From: Capillidium heterosporum
Taxonomy: Eukaryota > Entomophthoromycota > Entomophthoromycetes > Entomophthorales > Capillidiaceae
Assembly (NCBI GenBank): GCA_016630905.1
Contig: WBMQ01000009.1
Location: 1,116,001 to 1,180,000, forward strand
Reading direction: 5' to 3'
DNA: 64,000 nucleotides
Of this stretch, positions 35,401 to 44,822 are shown one piece after another (position 1 is the first letter of the stretch; each line of letters starts with the position of its first letter). Made by a program: the position numbers and the translations under genes. The notes beneath the pieces were generated by a model. The model was given only the letters and a program-made list of their open reading frames with translations. It was not told where the DNA came from and searched no databases.

Positions 35401-36205
35401 CTGGGTCTCGCTCAGGTAATGTGGGCTTCAATTTCACTAGGCATTGCACCTTATCATCACCTTTGGTAACGTAATCTCCACTTATCGTATAGGCCACTCC
35501 CAATGGGTCTATCTTTTCGTTACAATATAAGAACCCAGTAAGCTCATCCCGCTCTTCGTTCTTGGGGGTATAATTAAGTCGCTTTATACAGATGGAGGGA
35601 GCCTCAGTTGGTATGAATCCACTGTCGTTCCCATACACTGTTATACTTGCTTCATTGGGTAAACCTTGGCAGTACTTCAAGTTGGTTAGTTGATCTCGAT
35701 AGTTAACATCGATCGATGAACTTTCATCCTTCGGTCTCTTGATACAAGACTTCTTTGGTTCAAGACTTTTTGTTATTTTGGATGAGTTTTCGGATTTACT
35801 AGGTATATCTTCATACTCGTCCTCCCCATCTTTACATAGGGGCAGCTGCTCGTAATCCTCGTTTGATAAAGGTTCAACGCCATTAGCATCAGTTTGCCTA
35901 CTTAAAACTCCTCCATCACTCACGCTTGAAGAACTATTCTCAGTAGCTGGTTTTTGTTGCGATGTCGTTTTGGTTGGTGAGTTCTTGTCCTTCAACTTAC
36001 ACTTTCTTCGTTTTCGATAGTAACTACAGCAGTTCGGGCAATCCTCGGTTTCATAAACTGTTAGCTCGACGGTCTCCGTATACTTTGTAACGGTTAAGAT
36101 GCCGTTTGTGCAGGTCTCTTGATCGTCTTCTAATTGAGGGGTCGCTAAAGCTGCTAATATATTTATAAAGTATACTATGTATAATAGTATAGCGGTCGCT
36201 TTCAT
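26402..36205 (-). CDS. giant secreted cysteine-repeat protein, 3267 residues
   Basis: One intronless ORF of 9.8 kb with a signal peptide (MKATAILLYIVYFINILAALA). After a Cys-containing head (ETCTNG, EDCPNCCSYYRKRRKC) come about ten modules of about 145-150 residues, each with six Cys at fixed places: PTC..., NLKYC, VCITRK, LCKGD, CLLKYRPVG and GKILCP. Each module shares SELKGGLVY, DKLVYPALVT, DKxFVDKLTxLKYC, KVYGKG and EIIIEGP; two variants have LPGG for ELKGG. Larger blocks of about 1050 residues repeat three times, each opened by TKCxKK and an acidic EEDLDFLF/EDECDD segment. The last 280 residues are Pro/Lys-rich and end in an Asp run (EDDDDDKDSYDKVSKGYNY). No membrane anchor is seen. It is probably a disulphide-rich wall or matrix protein. 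I recognise no described family. Confidence 0.85.
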   Translation of the reverse strand: MKATAILLYIVYFINILAALATPQLEDDQETCTNGILTVTKYTETVELTVYETEDCPNCCSYYRKRRKCKLKDKNSPTKTTSQQKPATENSSSSVSDGGVLSRQTDANGVEPLSNEDYEQLPLCKDGEDEYEDIPSKSENSSKITKSLEPKKSCIKRPKDESSSIDVNYRDQLTNLKYCQGLPNEASITVYGNDSGFIPTEAPSICIKRLNYTPKNEERDELTGFLYCNEKIDPLGVAYTISGDYVTKGDDKVQCLVKLKPTLPERDPDTGVKYCEEPKPTSEPTKCQKKEPKYPKHTITDIDGNLIEEDLDFLFEFDDTAEDECDDSGVKDDEEIKRRKKKEPKLIEIPIICKPKTAFSQADKARLEGSQPLPEIYYCKGGENEVVLSIHDINDDRAVPTKLEEICVVRSKESLYQASLQEANEVVDPTIDPILGIKYCRKSKDAYKLSVVTKNLALFKGRKIEKCIVQFNNKAPKGQKVEELLEVYDPITGRKYCSEPKEKPTDTTSDKTDPKTSGVKTEEPTKPEENTSQRPKPTCEVKVKASELKGGLVYNEKLVYPALVTDEDKDYVDKLTNLKYCTINNDPKGIKVYGKGVGSKDLSKVCITRKITSRDSNFNKDEANGKKEADSLTGLALCKGDADEKEIVIEGQEATEDEQCLLKYRPVGEDMLIDPETGKIICPTKESEPPSKVDESSSDKPKPTCQSRPKASELKGGITYGDKLMYPALVTDEDKSFVDKFTNLKYCSDHSDLKGVRVYGKGVEVKDLSKVCVTRKVSGDSSKLKKDGADDLTGLALCREGVDEIEVVVEGPDSNSVKSAELCLLKYRPIGDDMLIDPATGQIYCPYKEPEVPNKTDETPPEKSKPTCEAKPKVSELKGGLVYNDKVVYPALVTEEDKNFVDKLTNLKYCSDHNDPKGLKVYGAGIEMKDLSKVCITRKPSKNSQAKKDEGDSSKEADGLTGLALCKGDADAKEIIIEGVESSEGEQCLLKYRSIGEEMLVDPDTGKILCPIKEPEKPKPICESKPKVSELKGGLVYDDKLVYPALVTDDDKTFVDKLTKLKYCSDHNDKGGVKVYGKGIEAKDLANICVTHKSNGGNQELKKGGADVDSLISFQLCKGDVNEKEIIIEGPRTGDVVLCLLKYRPVGEDMLIDPDTGKILCPIKEPEPPSKTEETSQDKPKPTCQARPKISELKGGLIYDDKLVYPALVTNEDKDFVDKLTGLKYCSDHNDPKGIKIYGGGAISKDLNKTCITRKLIDVKSEAKKNENGENKETDSLTGLALCKGDADEKEIIIEGPDTLEGEHCLLKYRPVGDSMLIDPISGQVLCPTPDEPTKTIPVGINKPTKCNKPKKPKPTFTDLNGQVIEDDLEFLFDFDGGAEEECEDSEVKNEPELRCKPRLSDDGSSKVSLDDSDPLPGISYCKGNSDEVVLAIHDPNDDRVVPAKLEDLCIVRSNKSSYTSENRGKGATTGPNIDPVLEIQYCSESSQAYKLSVVSKDLASFKDRKIQKCIVKFNNKAPKEQKVEALIDIYDPITGRKYCAKVEKPVEEKCIARPEDGLPGGVEIRGQISYPAKVTKEDEAYVDPLTKLSYCRGSKDEEPLKVYGKGTNRSLYDLTDLCIERVADKSKLSDGDASKPTQEVSSLLDSITGIKFCIGAKDEIKITVEGNYVGVSGKKKQCLVKYKPSTDAMLMDLTTGRIYCPMVNPPKVEPTSEKSTDATSNKLDTKTSGVKTEEPTTSEKTPIDKPKPTCEAKLKVSELKGGLVYGNQLVYPALVTDDDKNFVDELTNLKYCSSHSDVNGLKVYGKGVEVKDLNEVCLTRKLSGDSSSSNKGAADGKAGVDEVTGLILCKGDPNEKEIVIEGPVLEESEQCLFKYRPIGEDMLVDPDTGKIICLYKESEPSSKTDETPSDKPKSPIKESETPNKTDEIPIDRPKPTCESRPKVSELKGGLAYSDKLVYPALVVEEDKNFIDKLTKLKYCRDHNDKGGVKVYGKGAEVKDLINVCISRKASSGNSESKKGSEDVDSLTGIQLCKGDISKKEIIIEGPESNDTTYCLLKYRPAGDEMLVDPDTGKILCPAKEPEPSTKEQRPPSKTNETSPDKPKPPNKTDEVPAEKLKPTCELRPKVSELKGGLIYGDKLVYPALVTEEDKAFVDKLTKLKYCSDHGDPKGIKVYGKGAEAKDLANVCITHKVISDNPEPKKGGGDVDSITGLQLCKGKADEKEIVIEGPESGDTVRCLLKYSPVGDDMLVDPNTGRILCPAKEPEPPSKTEETSSDKPKSPSKIDETPSDKPKPPNKTDEVPAEKLKPTCELRPKVSELKGGLIYGDKLVYPALVTEEDKAFVDKLTKFKYCSDHSDPKGIKLYGKGAETKDLSGVCITRKANGGSSELKKSKEDVDNLTGLQLCKGDANEKEIIIEGPEFSTVTHCLLKYRPVGEEMLVDPNSGKILCPIPSEPLTPTPPTPSKTTNESTKCQKKKPKYLKHTYADEAGNSVEEDLDFLFEGEDMTEDECDDYGVLDDEETRRRKRKERPPVEVPLICKPRTTLLKAVKENLESGKPLPDISFCDGSVNEVVLSIHNPNDDRIVPTKPDQICILKPKGSSYLASDKNEDPTIDPILGIKYCRKSKDAYKLSVVTNRFSSLKGQKVKKCIVQFNGKAPKDQKVEELLDIYDPITGRKYCIETKDSTDEKCIARPEDGLPGGVLIGDKLCYLAKVTKEDEAYVDPLTKLSYCKGSKNEEPLKVYGVGIDKSLLGSSDQCIEKVGSKSKPSDDKDPKSDSLTGIKLCIGAKNEAKITIEGTYVEESSGKKQCLTKYKPINDSMVMDPVTGRIYCPQQNLPKPSCIKRPDGSELKGGFIYGDTLVYPAQTTPEDKSFVDKLTQLKYCIGKSNEAALKIYGKGIDAKGLVKRCITRKNALPVAGSNLDDYIKPSEEGGNSDYLTGLTRCKGVDDEHEVIIEGSYVKSDGNKEQCLVKLKPVGDSMLIDPESGQVYCPVEKVDKPSPKTTDETPTADKPSSNEDTLTPTTSDKDEGFDWGEYLGSSENNPLISFAYIPDSDFFSNEQTFDVPKPNPKIEPTEPAPVVEPPVKNPKEESKVKPTEKPKLTEPEPPVKPPVKNPEENDKPKPIPKDTPKQVVGNDKAVDVPKHNNIDPGPKDQEQPKEGDKSKPTIKPTPKNVDYIPPAKTQASKQPYTANKPKTQPKVKTTSKPKKTTKPSPSQYKPKSTIKAKPKPKQSSSAKPKPTFRRYDEDDDDDKDSYDKVSKGYNY
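26690..35650 (-). repeat. coding module array of about 440-450 bp units in three super-blocks
   Basis: Internal tandem repetition of the giant gene. Modules are diverged but some neighbours, such as those opening near 29270 and 29850 (ELRPKVSELKGGLIYGDKL in both), are almost identical, showing recent duplication or gene conversion. Confidence 0.8.
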
Positions 36206-37265
36206 AGTCGTTGAAGGCTAAACTACTATCTCTAAGGCAAAAAATTATGTACAAAAGTCTAAAAGGAAAATTCAAATGGACTTTGGAATATATTACGATT
36301 GTATTTTGTTAGCATGCTTTGCTGTATAATTTTCGTTTTGGATGTGGAGTCCTATATTTTTGTACGTTGGAATGTATATTTGGATATAAAGTCGATTTCC
36401 AACCATTTCTAACCAATGTTTTAAGAGAATTGTTATAAAACTATAGTAATTATATCACCTTGATATAATACTTATGGTTTAAGCTACTAATATACTTACA
36501 CACGATATATTTTTATAGATATATGCTTTAATAATTTAAAGTAGATCCAGTATAGCTCCACTTACTAGGATTTTCAAACCATTAGCAGTCTAACTCGAAT
36601 TGAGCAAAACTCACTAAAATTTAGTCTGTCAACCCCACACGATCCAATATCCCAAGCTATTCCACCACATTGCTTGAAGCCATATATATTAATTAATTTC
36701 ATCATCTATGGATGAAACATGGAGAAGATATTTAATCAACTAATTCTCCGATATACTATATATTTCAGTAGATACAGATGTTAATATGACTTTAAAGTAA
36801 TGTACTCTCCCCCACTCCTACTACCTGAATATTTTTAGAACATTCCTCAAGATAAAGGTGCCTTGCAAATAGAGGCTGTAAGGGGTAAATAAAGGTTTTA
36901 AATGTAGGTTAGTGCCGATTATATTGGGTGCGTTAGTTCAAATGTAGTATGACTATGGCTACATATCAGTATCGAACTCATCATTTTAACTATAACCACT
37001 CTTCCTATTTATCCAAGCAAAAAAGAGTTAATAAAAGAATATCAACTATAAAATATTACATTGGTTTCAGAAATAATGAAGAAAGGTAGCCAGCTAAAGA
37101 AACTTTTATTTTAAAGCCGTTACGCATTAAATAGGGTATACCAAGATGGTTACACTAGATCGTATTCTCACTAACAAACACTCTCCTATACTTTACACTT
37201 TCGAAGAGAAAGTACAAAAATCCCATAGTAATAAGTATATGAAACTCCATTGTAGGCTTTGGGAC
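36206..37265. other. AT-rich intergenic region
   Basis: About 1 kb between two minus-strand genes. No coding signal, RNA gene or repeat supported. Confidence 0.5.
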
Positions 37266-38293
37266 TCAAATAAGATCGGGGTTGAGAAAGAACATGTCAT
37301 CACCATCATCTTCATCCTCCTCGTTGTCGTTATTCAGTACAGCTGGGCCGACGCTATCAGTATACTTGACAGGGGATGGATTGGCTGGCAGAAATTGAAA
37401 GGATACTGGTTCAAAGTTTTCGGGAGTAGATTCGATAGCGGCTAAAAGGAATCATTAAAACCAGAAGTTTCAAATAGCAAAACTAAATGCAAAATAAACT
37501 ATAAGTACCTCCTAAGTTGAAAGCTTTTGCAAGACTAGGGTCTTTCTGTTTGTTATCGTACAATGAGCTCAATCTCATAACCATCTCTTCAGGGTATGGA
37601 GGTTCTATCTCACCCAGTGGATTCCCTTGTAACGGGTCGACGGTAATGGGAGCAGAGTTGTAGTTACGGATCCTGGATGCGTATCCAATGATATCCTTAA
37701 AGTCTAAAAATGTAAGTAGATGGAAACGGTTGCAAATTACTTAGGGCATGTGGCCTAGCTCTGTTATATCCATCTATTTTAGCTTTAGCGGAATCAATAA
37801 CGTTATCCAGTTCGAACTTCACTTTTTGCAAAGTTCCCACCAAGTTGGCAATTGCATCCTCTTCAATTTTAGTATTGTCCTGTAGCTTTTCTATCAAAGT
37901 TTGGTTGTACTGGTGTATGTAAACTAAAATAGATAATTTTAGCAAGGTAATGAAGTACTTTTTAGCTATAAATACAAATAGAAGACAAAAAGAATGTGAA
38001 AATCTAACATACTACATACGATTTTGGATAACTAGCTGTAGTTTTCGCTCTACATTAATTATTTGCAAGAAGGAGCTTCGTATAAAGTTGAGGTTCGTTA
38101 GATTTATATCAACTGAATAGGGATCGAGGAGGGTAAATGAAATTAAAAGATCTTTAGTTGCGTTGGAAAATTCTTGTAGTATCTCTTTAAAATTTTCAAT
38201 GGGGCTCTTACTCTCGAGGAGCTTTTCGTACAAATCGATGTCTAGATAGGGATGGGATTCTTGGGTTGTTGTTGGGGTGCTGGGGGAATACAT
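37266..38293 (-). CDS. MED4: Mediator complex subunit 4
   Basis: Med4 sits in the Mediator middle module that links activators to RNA polymerase II. Exons (minus): 38293-38020, 37923-37741, 37703-37509, 37441-37266, giving 275 residues in a clean frame. The first half is a predicted coiled coil (LYEKLLESKSPIENFKEILQ, LVIQNLYIHQYNQTLIEKLQ, VKFELDNVIDSAKAKIDGYN). The Med4 hallmark follows: DFKDIIGYASRI-like (here ALNFKDIIGYASRIRNYNSA), then PLGEIEPPYPEEMVMRLSSL. The C-terminus is acidic (NNDNEEDEDDGDDMFFLNPD), common for fungal Med4. No frame disruption. The start at 38293 is the first ATG of the exon and lies directly before the coiled-coil segment. Confidence 0.87.
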
Positions 38294-39036
38294 ATATGTT
38301 GGTCAAATCTACCTGAAGCTTGAAAGTAAAGTTTATGTTGAGTGCTGATTGCTGAATTTGAATCCTGAAATCCCAGTTTTGGCTGATGTAAACAGCTAGA
38401 TGACAGCCAATAGAAAGTGAGCCTCATCACTATGGAACTTTATTACTGGTTTGTTCTATATCAATTGAGTATATTTTACAAATACTATATAGTAAAAACT
38501 ATACTTATGAATCGAGCTAGGATATTTAATTTTGAATAAATCTTTACAAACTAACAGTGTATTCTTAGAGATTGTTGATAAATTATTTTGACAGTTTATA
38601 TGAAATCAGCTAAAAGATAAATAGAATCTATAACTTTCGAAATGCAGTTAATATTTACGTATAAGTAATACATACATTACATATTGCAAATAAGGTAAGC
38701 CAAAAAGAAAGATAAGCTTATCATTCTACAAATATAGGTAAAAGACCAATAAGCATTTTGATGAACAGCAACACAATTATAGTTTAATGTATCCAGATAA
38801 ACCTACACTACAATATCTTTATGGTGATCCCGTTCTTTAATTATTAAACTCTAGAAAACTGTATAGTGATACATAGTTTTTAATACAAATTCAACGTTAT
38901 AAAAATATATAAGCCGGGAATTAAGAAGTATATTTTTGCCGAAATCTATCAATTAAATAGAGCAAAAAAGTTAACCAAATTTGGCAAGAATGTAAAAGTC
39001 TGACTTACAAGTATTAAAATAATAATGAGATATAAG
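38294..39036. other. AT-rich intergenic region
   Basis: No supported gene; the 5' flank of MED4 and upstream flank of the tRNA. Confidence 0.5.
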
Positions 39037-39108
39037 GGGCGTATAGCTCAGTGGTAGAGCAATCGCCTGCAGAGCGATAGGTCTCTGGTTCAAATCCGGG
39101 TGCGCCCT
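39037..39108 (+). tRNA. tRNA-Cys (anticodon GCA)
   Basis: A 72-nt cloverleaf without an intron. The acceptor stem pairs GGGCGTA with TGCGCCC (one G-U). The D arm is GCTCAGTGGTAGAGC. The anticodon stem TCGC/GCGA encloses the loop CTGCAGA, so the anticodon is GCA, reading the Cys codons TGC and TGT. The T arm is CTCTGGTTCAAATCCGGG (imperfect at its first pair), containing the B box GGTTCAAATCC; the A box is TAGCTCAGTGG. The discriminator base is T. A T run shortly downstream (CACTTTTTG) is a likely Pol III terminator. Confidence 0.95.
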
Positions 39109-39116
39109 TAATTCAC

Positions 39117-39122
39117 TTTTTG
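39117..39122 (+). terminator. Pol III terminator of the tRNA-Cys gene
   Basis: A run of five T (CTTTTTG) about ten bases after the tRNA, the usual Pol III stop signal. Confidence 0.6.
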
Positions 39123-40001
39123 TTTCAAGCTGCCTATATCTTTTATATGAATTTTAGCTTTTGTGCTAAACTCTTAGAGAATTAGTATCTAACATCAGAC
39201 TGATGATATGCTTTTTGTAGAATATTCTTATATTTTACGTTGAGGATGAAGAAACAACTCAAATCTACTTTAAGAATTGATCAGAAAGTTTTATAATACG
39301 TAATCATAATAGTATACCTATAGATTGATAGGATTTAGGCCGAGATATCCTTTATCATTTCTTACAGAGTGATATTACTTTCTCAAATCTACATAGCTAT
39401 ATACCCACGAGACTCCATAAACAGAAGTTAACGCCCTTTGTCAGATTGACAGATCAATTTATATTACATATCAATCTTGCATCAATATCAAGGCCAAACT
39501 CATCACAAAATAAAGTTTTAATGGTTATCTAGTCAAATGCTTACACTCAGTTTAATGACAAACAGTATAAGCAACTATTTGATTAAAATGAATAGGCTGC
39601 TAATGAGGTGTGAAAGTTAAACATTTGGTCCTAGGCTGTTCGAAATTAACCGATTGACATCTGGGTAAAAGTTTATTTGTGCTAGGAAAATTCCGTCAGG
39701 TATACGGAAAATAGTTTGAGTGCAATATAAAATTCAGCATATTTCGCTCAACAAACTGTGATACATATGTACACTTTTGGAACAATTTGAATGTTGTCCA
39801 AACCTCCAATTAGGATGATTTCATATATGATTGCACCTTATCAGTAGTTGTGCCTAAAGCCGAAAGTTAGAATTTAAGCTCAATTCAAACTCGCAACTTT
39901 GTATTTAGCTTAGAGAAACTGGAAATTTACCACTTCAACATTAAAGGTCAACTTGCAGACTTACAGCGACCGCTTTCGAAAATTTGAATCTATACGCCTA
40001 T
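39123..40001. other. AT-rich intergenic region upstream of NHX1
   Basis: About 880 bases with no coding signal or RNA gene supported. Confidence 0.5.
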
Positions 40002-42002
40002 ATGAACGAAACAACTGCTTTGGTGGCGTCCAATTTACCAAGCGACCTGGTCAACGCAACCTTAATAGATGGGATTGACACCTATGCCCAAGCTCAAGAA
40101 CTATACTCCTCATGGGCTATTTTAATTTTGATAATGCTGCTGATGCTTACCTTGATAACTTCGTATCTATTGCAGCGTTGGAAGGTCAAGTATATCCATG
40201 AGACGGTGGTAGCTATATTTTTAGGTATACGTTTTGTAAGTATTCTTACTCAAGTGTTTTTATATAGGTATGTTCGTAGGCTTCATTTTAAAGATGCTGG
40301 ACGATCCTGTTATTTCCAAGATGGTCAGTTTCAAATACACCTATTTTTTCAATTTATTGCTACCACCCATCATCTTAAATTCAGGTTACGAATTGGAACG
40401 AGTAAGCATTTATATTTATATATCTTTTCTCATTATAAGCCCTATATTATATATTTTTATAGGAAAACTTCTTCAAAAACATAAGCTACATTTTGACATT
40501 TGCATTTTTGGGGACTGTTATATCAACAGTTATAATTGGAATGTTGACTTATTTGATAACGTTGTCTGGTATTGGTGGATTTAGTATGGGATTTATCGAG
40601 TGCCTCATGTTTGGGTCGATTCTGTCTTCAACCGATCCAGTTACTGTGCTCAGTATCTTTTCACAGCTGCAGGTTGATCCTAAACTCAACGCTATCATTG
40701 TTGGCGAATCGATGCTCAACGACTCAGTTGCGATTGTTCTTTTTGAGTAGGTTTGTTATTTTACTTATACTTATACAGCTTTTAGGTCGTTGCAACATGT
40801 GGTTGATAAAGAGTTAGAACTTTCTTTGCTGTGGGAGGGGGCTGGTGATTTCGTTGGTGTGTTTGTTGGCTCTCTTATGATCGGGCTTTCCCTTGGGCTC
40901 ACCTGTTCCTTGGCACTCAAATTCTCAAAGTTACATACTGTCCCCTCGATCGAGTCCTGTATAATTACGTTGGTGGCTTACGCATCCTACTTCCTTTCCA
41001 ATGCGTGCCAGATGTCAGGTAATATTACGTAACATATCGTTAGCTAATATAACATACATTTAAAAGGTATCGTATCGTTGCTGTTCTGTAGCATAATCTT
41101 GAAGCACTACGCATTTAAAAACCTGTCGATGCGATCCCAAAAGACGACCCAATCTATGTTCCAGATTTTGGCCCAATTGTCCGAGAACTTTTGCTTCATA
41201 TACCTCGGCATAACTTTGTTCACGAGTCAGAAAGAACAGTATAACGTGGTGCTCATCATCTGTACTTTGGTAAGCTTTATACCTGGTATTGAGCCTTTTT
41301 TAATCATTTCATTAGGTTATAGTTTGTATTGCCAGGTATTGCTCAGTTATGCCCGTCTCTAACCTGATCAACTGGATTTCCCAACGGGCGACAAGATCCG
41401 ATCAAGAGGTAATTGGTAGACCCTATCAGATCATGTTGTTCTGGGCTGGTCTACGTGGTGCTGTTGCCTTTGCCCTTGCTATGGAGGTGGAATCCCCCAA
41501 CTCGGCCTTGATGCGAGGGACGATCCTCATAGTCGTTGTAGTCACTGTTATCCTGTTAGGTGGTACGACACCAGCCGTCATGAAGCACTTGGGTATTAAA
41601 ATGGGTCAAGATGCTCGATCCAGCCCCATGTATCCCGACTCCCCAACTCGGTTCGATAGTTTCAGCGATGAGACTTACGACAACGAGCATGGCACCTATC
41701 AAGATTATTCACTAGTGTACGATAAGCATAGATCCAGTTTAGATAATCCTAGAGAGGACCATCCATCTGTTGAAGATGATTTAATGGAGGCTAATAGTTC
41801 GGTAAATCCAAGAATGTCGACCGAAATAGTGCAGGAGGATTGGTTCCAATCGTTAGATGAACATTACCTGCAACCTCTGTTTACACATCAGAGAGCGCCG
41901 GATCATCCGCCTGCGCACCTGTCCAGTTCCTCTTTCCAAGCTGATCTAGCCGACCCATCGCCCGAATTGCCGCCTTCACTTTTAAAGAATAACTTTCTGT
42001 AG
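40002..42002 (+). CDS. NHX1: endosomal/vacuolar Na+(K+)/H+ exchanger
   Basis: Exchanges cytosolic Na+ or K+ for lumenal H+ in late endosome or vacuole membranes. Exons: 40002-40224, 40268-40401, 40463-40746, 40786-41018, 41067-41269, 41316-42002, closing to 587 residues. Family motifs: the LLPPIILNSGYEL loop (amiloride-site region, FFNLLLPPIILNSGYELER), GSILSSTDPVTVLSIF, VGESMLNDSVAIVLFE and the FWAGLRGAVAFALA segment with the conserved Arg. About twelve membrane helices are expected. The cytosolic tail (about 170 residues) is Ser/Asp-rich. The third intron begins GTAGGT after GA (LFE), which removes an apparent stop. ATG 40002 is chosen because the longer open frame starts with a non-ATG codon. 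Closest to the Nhx1/NHE6-7-9 group. Confidence 0.9.
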
Positions 42003-42726
42003 TCAGCAAGTAAGTTGGGGTTTTGTTTGGTACGTCGGTCCGATACTCTGCATCGTAGCTTCATATGTATTCTTAGCTGTAAGCTACAACCACATATTTA
42101 AATATATTTCCACTATACGAGTCTAATAAATGGTTATCCAAGTTAACGAACTAAAAGTAATTTATCGGTAACCTTTTTGAATTCTATATACCTGAATTTG
42201 TATAAAGGATGCTTTGAATGCATATACAAAGTAACCTGGGAGTAAAAATAATCATACATTATAGCTGTTTTGTTGGCTTTGTTACTCTCCAAACATCGGC
42301 TATATAGGTTTTGCTCCAACTTTGATAGGGCATTATTATTCTAAGCCTTGGCCTTAGATACCCTGTAACTATTCCAAGCTACTAATTTATTTTTGAACCA
42401 CTTTGGTTGTGTAAAAAGGTGAAGACTAATGATCGCTTCAATATAGACTATGAAACCATCCAAAAGATCTACAACTTGCTGGTTTATGTTATATAACTAA
42501 GCTACATGTATTCTCATTTACTAGCGTTTATTAATGGTGGACTTGTCAAACAGTCCTAATAATATAATACGTGCAACCGACTTGAACGCTTTTAAAATAA
42601 TAGGTAGCAAACGTACCAGTTTTTTACAAACGATACTTGAAATAAAAATGAACATATATATTAAATTAGATTTATAATATTAACGTAAAAGTATTCCTTT
42701 ACCCATCTTCAAGGTCAGTTGGCCGA
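42003..42726. other. convergent intergenic region
   Basis: Shared 3' flank of NHX1 (+) and the membrane protein gene (-); nothing further supported. Confidence 0.5.
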
Positions 42727-43272
42727 CTACTGGTTCGAGTGGTATTGTTCGAGGGTGGATTTGAAGGGATTGGTTGAAGTCTTGAGATACTCCTCATCCT
42801 CCCATTTGCGGTTAGATTGTCTGACTTTGTAGATGATGAATGCTACTAGCAGTAGTAGGACGACCCCACCACCTATACTACCGCCTATTATAGCCGGCAT
42901 ATTTAAATTGGAGCTTTGATTGGAACCGCTCGTCTTAGGCTTATTAGGGTTACCAGTTGGAGTTGGGTCTACCGTGTAATAGGAAATTGAAGTTACATAT
43001 TTGATATTTTCATCGTTGCTGTCATTACCATCGTTGGGATTGTCGGGAACGGGAGTTGACTTCGGGTTAGGCTGTGGGTTTGGGTTAGGAGTTGGAGTTG
43101 GATCGGGTTTAGGATCCTTCTTCGCTGTAGAAGGTTTTGTATCGGCAGTCGTGTTGTCAGTGGCTTTGGAGGCACTTGCATCGTCGCTCGCCGCACTCTC
43201 TTTGGCACCAGCGTATGAAGCGGTGAATAGTACGAGCACTAGTAGTAAGAAAAGATGGAATTGGAGCTTCAT
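42727..43272 (-). CDS. small type I membrane protein with mucin-like ectodomain
   Basis: Single exon of 181 residues from the ATG at 43272. Signal peptide (MKLQFHLFLLLVLVLFTASYA); ectodomain of about 100 residues rich in Ser, Ala, Thr, Asp, Lys and Pro, with a Pro-rich run (KPDPTPTPNPNPQPNPKS); then a Gly-rich transmembrane helix (IIGGSIGGGVVLLLLVAFIIY) and a 35-residue charged tail (KVRQSNRKWEDEEYLK...). The architecture resembles fungal wall stress sensors of the Wsc/Mid2 type, but there is no Cys-rich WSC domain, so the role is a guess. The frame is intact. Upstream codons open the frame further but without an ATG. Confidence 0.75.
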   Translation of the reverse strand: MKLQFHLFLLLVLVLFTASYAGAKESAASDDASASKATDNTTADTKPSTAKKDPKPDPTPTPNPNPQPNPKSTPVPDNPNDGNDSNDENIKYVTSISYYTVDPTPTGNPNKPKTSGSNQSSNLNMPAIIGGSIGGGVVLLLLVAFIIYKVRQSNRKWEDEEYLKTSTNPFKSTLEQYHSNQ

Positions 43273-44822
43273 AGTGGATGCTTCGAACTTCAACTAAATT
43301 TATGTTGGTGTGTCAACTGGTTGAAGTTTGTTGTATCTATTTTGATTTTGCTTTTGAGAAGGGGAGAAAGGTTGGTTGGATTTCCACAAAGTCGTTAGAG
43401 ATTTTAATAAAGTTGCTTCAAGTACTCAAAGACTTGACCAAACCAAACTGGTTACCGTTCAGGTTATAAATTATCGGATTAATTTTAGGAAAGCAATTGT
43501 GCATTATTAGTTAAGATATGTTCCTATAAAGTAGTTATATATTAGCAATAGAGTTTGTGAATATCGGCTAATTTTTCGGATCTTAGTCGCAAGAAACAAG
43601 TGGTTGGAGTTGAATTCAAGTTTTTCCGATTGGGTAAAATTTACAAAACGCACTCACTCAGTTCCCCAAATCGATCTATGAACGTCTAAAATGGGGATTT
43701 GTTTGAAGAATTCAATAGATTTACAAATAGTGGTGATATCACTATATATTTAGTGGTTTAAAGTGGATGGGAACGTGGCAGTGCTGTACATCAAAACCGT
43801 ATTAAGCAAGGTATATGTGTGGATACAAAGCCTAGACAACTTGAATTATGGCATTGATTTAAATATATGAAAGTAGACGTCTTTGTTTCCTAGGGACCTT
43901 ACGATTTATAGATCTCTATTAAAGTCATGTCAGCTATGGAATTCTCAAATCCCTTTTTAAACTAATGAAATTTATTGAAACCCTGCCTCCTTTATATGTG
44001 TTTGAACCACTTTGTAGCATTTTAAGAAGGGTGGCTGTACTAATGTTTTAGAACATATAAACGATTGTTGCTTTCCTTCATTTAATGTGACATCTCCCTG
44101 TCGACCTATATACAGGCTGAATCTTGATTTATAAAATCAGGTCCAAATGTCTATTTCAAAGGAACCCAGTCGAAAAGGAGCTCCACCTTAAATATATCCA
44201 TATTATAACAATCAAAAAGTGATATACCTTTAAGCAGTATGCACCACTTACAAGGTATAAGTACAGAGAGGGATTGTGTATAAAACATGAACTGACGGGT
44301 ACTATATTTAGAAAATAAACCATTTTAAATGTAAGAAATACTGTTGGAATTCAACACTAAAGCAACCAAGAGCACAAAAATATAGGTAGAAGGTGGTAGC
44401 AAGGAGGATTCCATATAAACTGGAGTGTCGTAGAACTAAATAGCTAGCAAAGAAAGGATAAAGCCAAGAGGCAAGATGAGCGTACCTTAAAACGAGTTCA
44501 AAGTTCGAACTGACAGTAGTATACTTGCAATTAAAATATAATCCAAGCACATTATTTGAAAAGTATAGTTTAGAAAATTTTAATTGAACAGATGATATAT
44601 AGTCTAATAGTAAATAGGCATTTCTAAATAGATATGAACTAAAAGAAAACTACATTACAAACTAAACAAGCTTACCCCAAAATTCTAAACATCCAGCCAA
44701 TCTCTATCCTAGCTCTTAGCGTCTTTTGTATCGAATTTCAAAAACATTGCAGTAGGAAAGCCTTAACCTCCATCTGGAAAAACAGTCGTAGTTTAGACAA
44801 AAAACCAAATATCTAGCATAAT
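43273..44822. other. AT-rich intergenic region
   Basis: About 1.5 kb. A hydrophobic 80-codon minus-strand ORF at 44308-44550 lacks support. No RNA gene or repeat recognised. Confidence 0.5.

Noticed and set aside
26375-35480. Many + strand ORFs opposite the giant gene
   Set aside because: They are antisense shadows of a long biased repeat ORF and share its periodicity.
40740-40786. Apparent stop and frameshift inside NHX1
   Set aside because: An intron starting GTAGGT after GA and ending TTTTAG joins LFE to SLQHVV in frame, so no recoding is needed.
44308-44550. Hydrophobic 80-codon minus-strand ORF
   Set aside because: Considered as a receptor relic, but no motif or neighbouring exon supports it.
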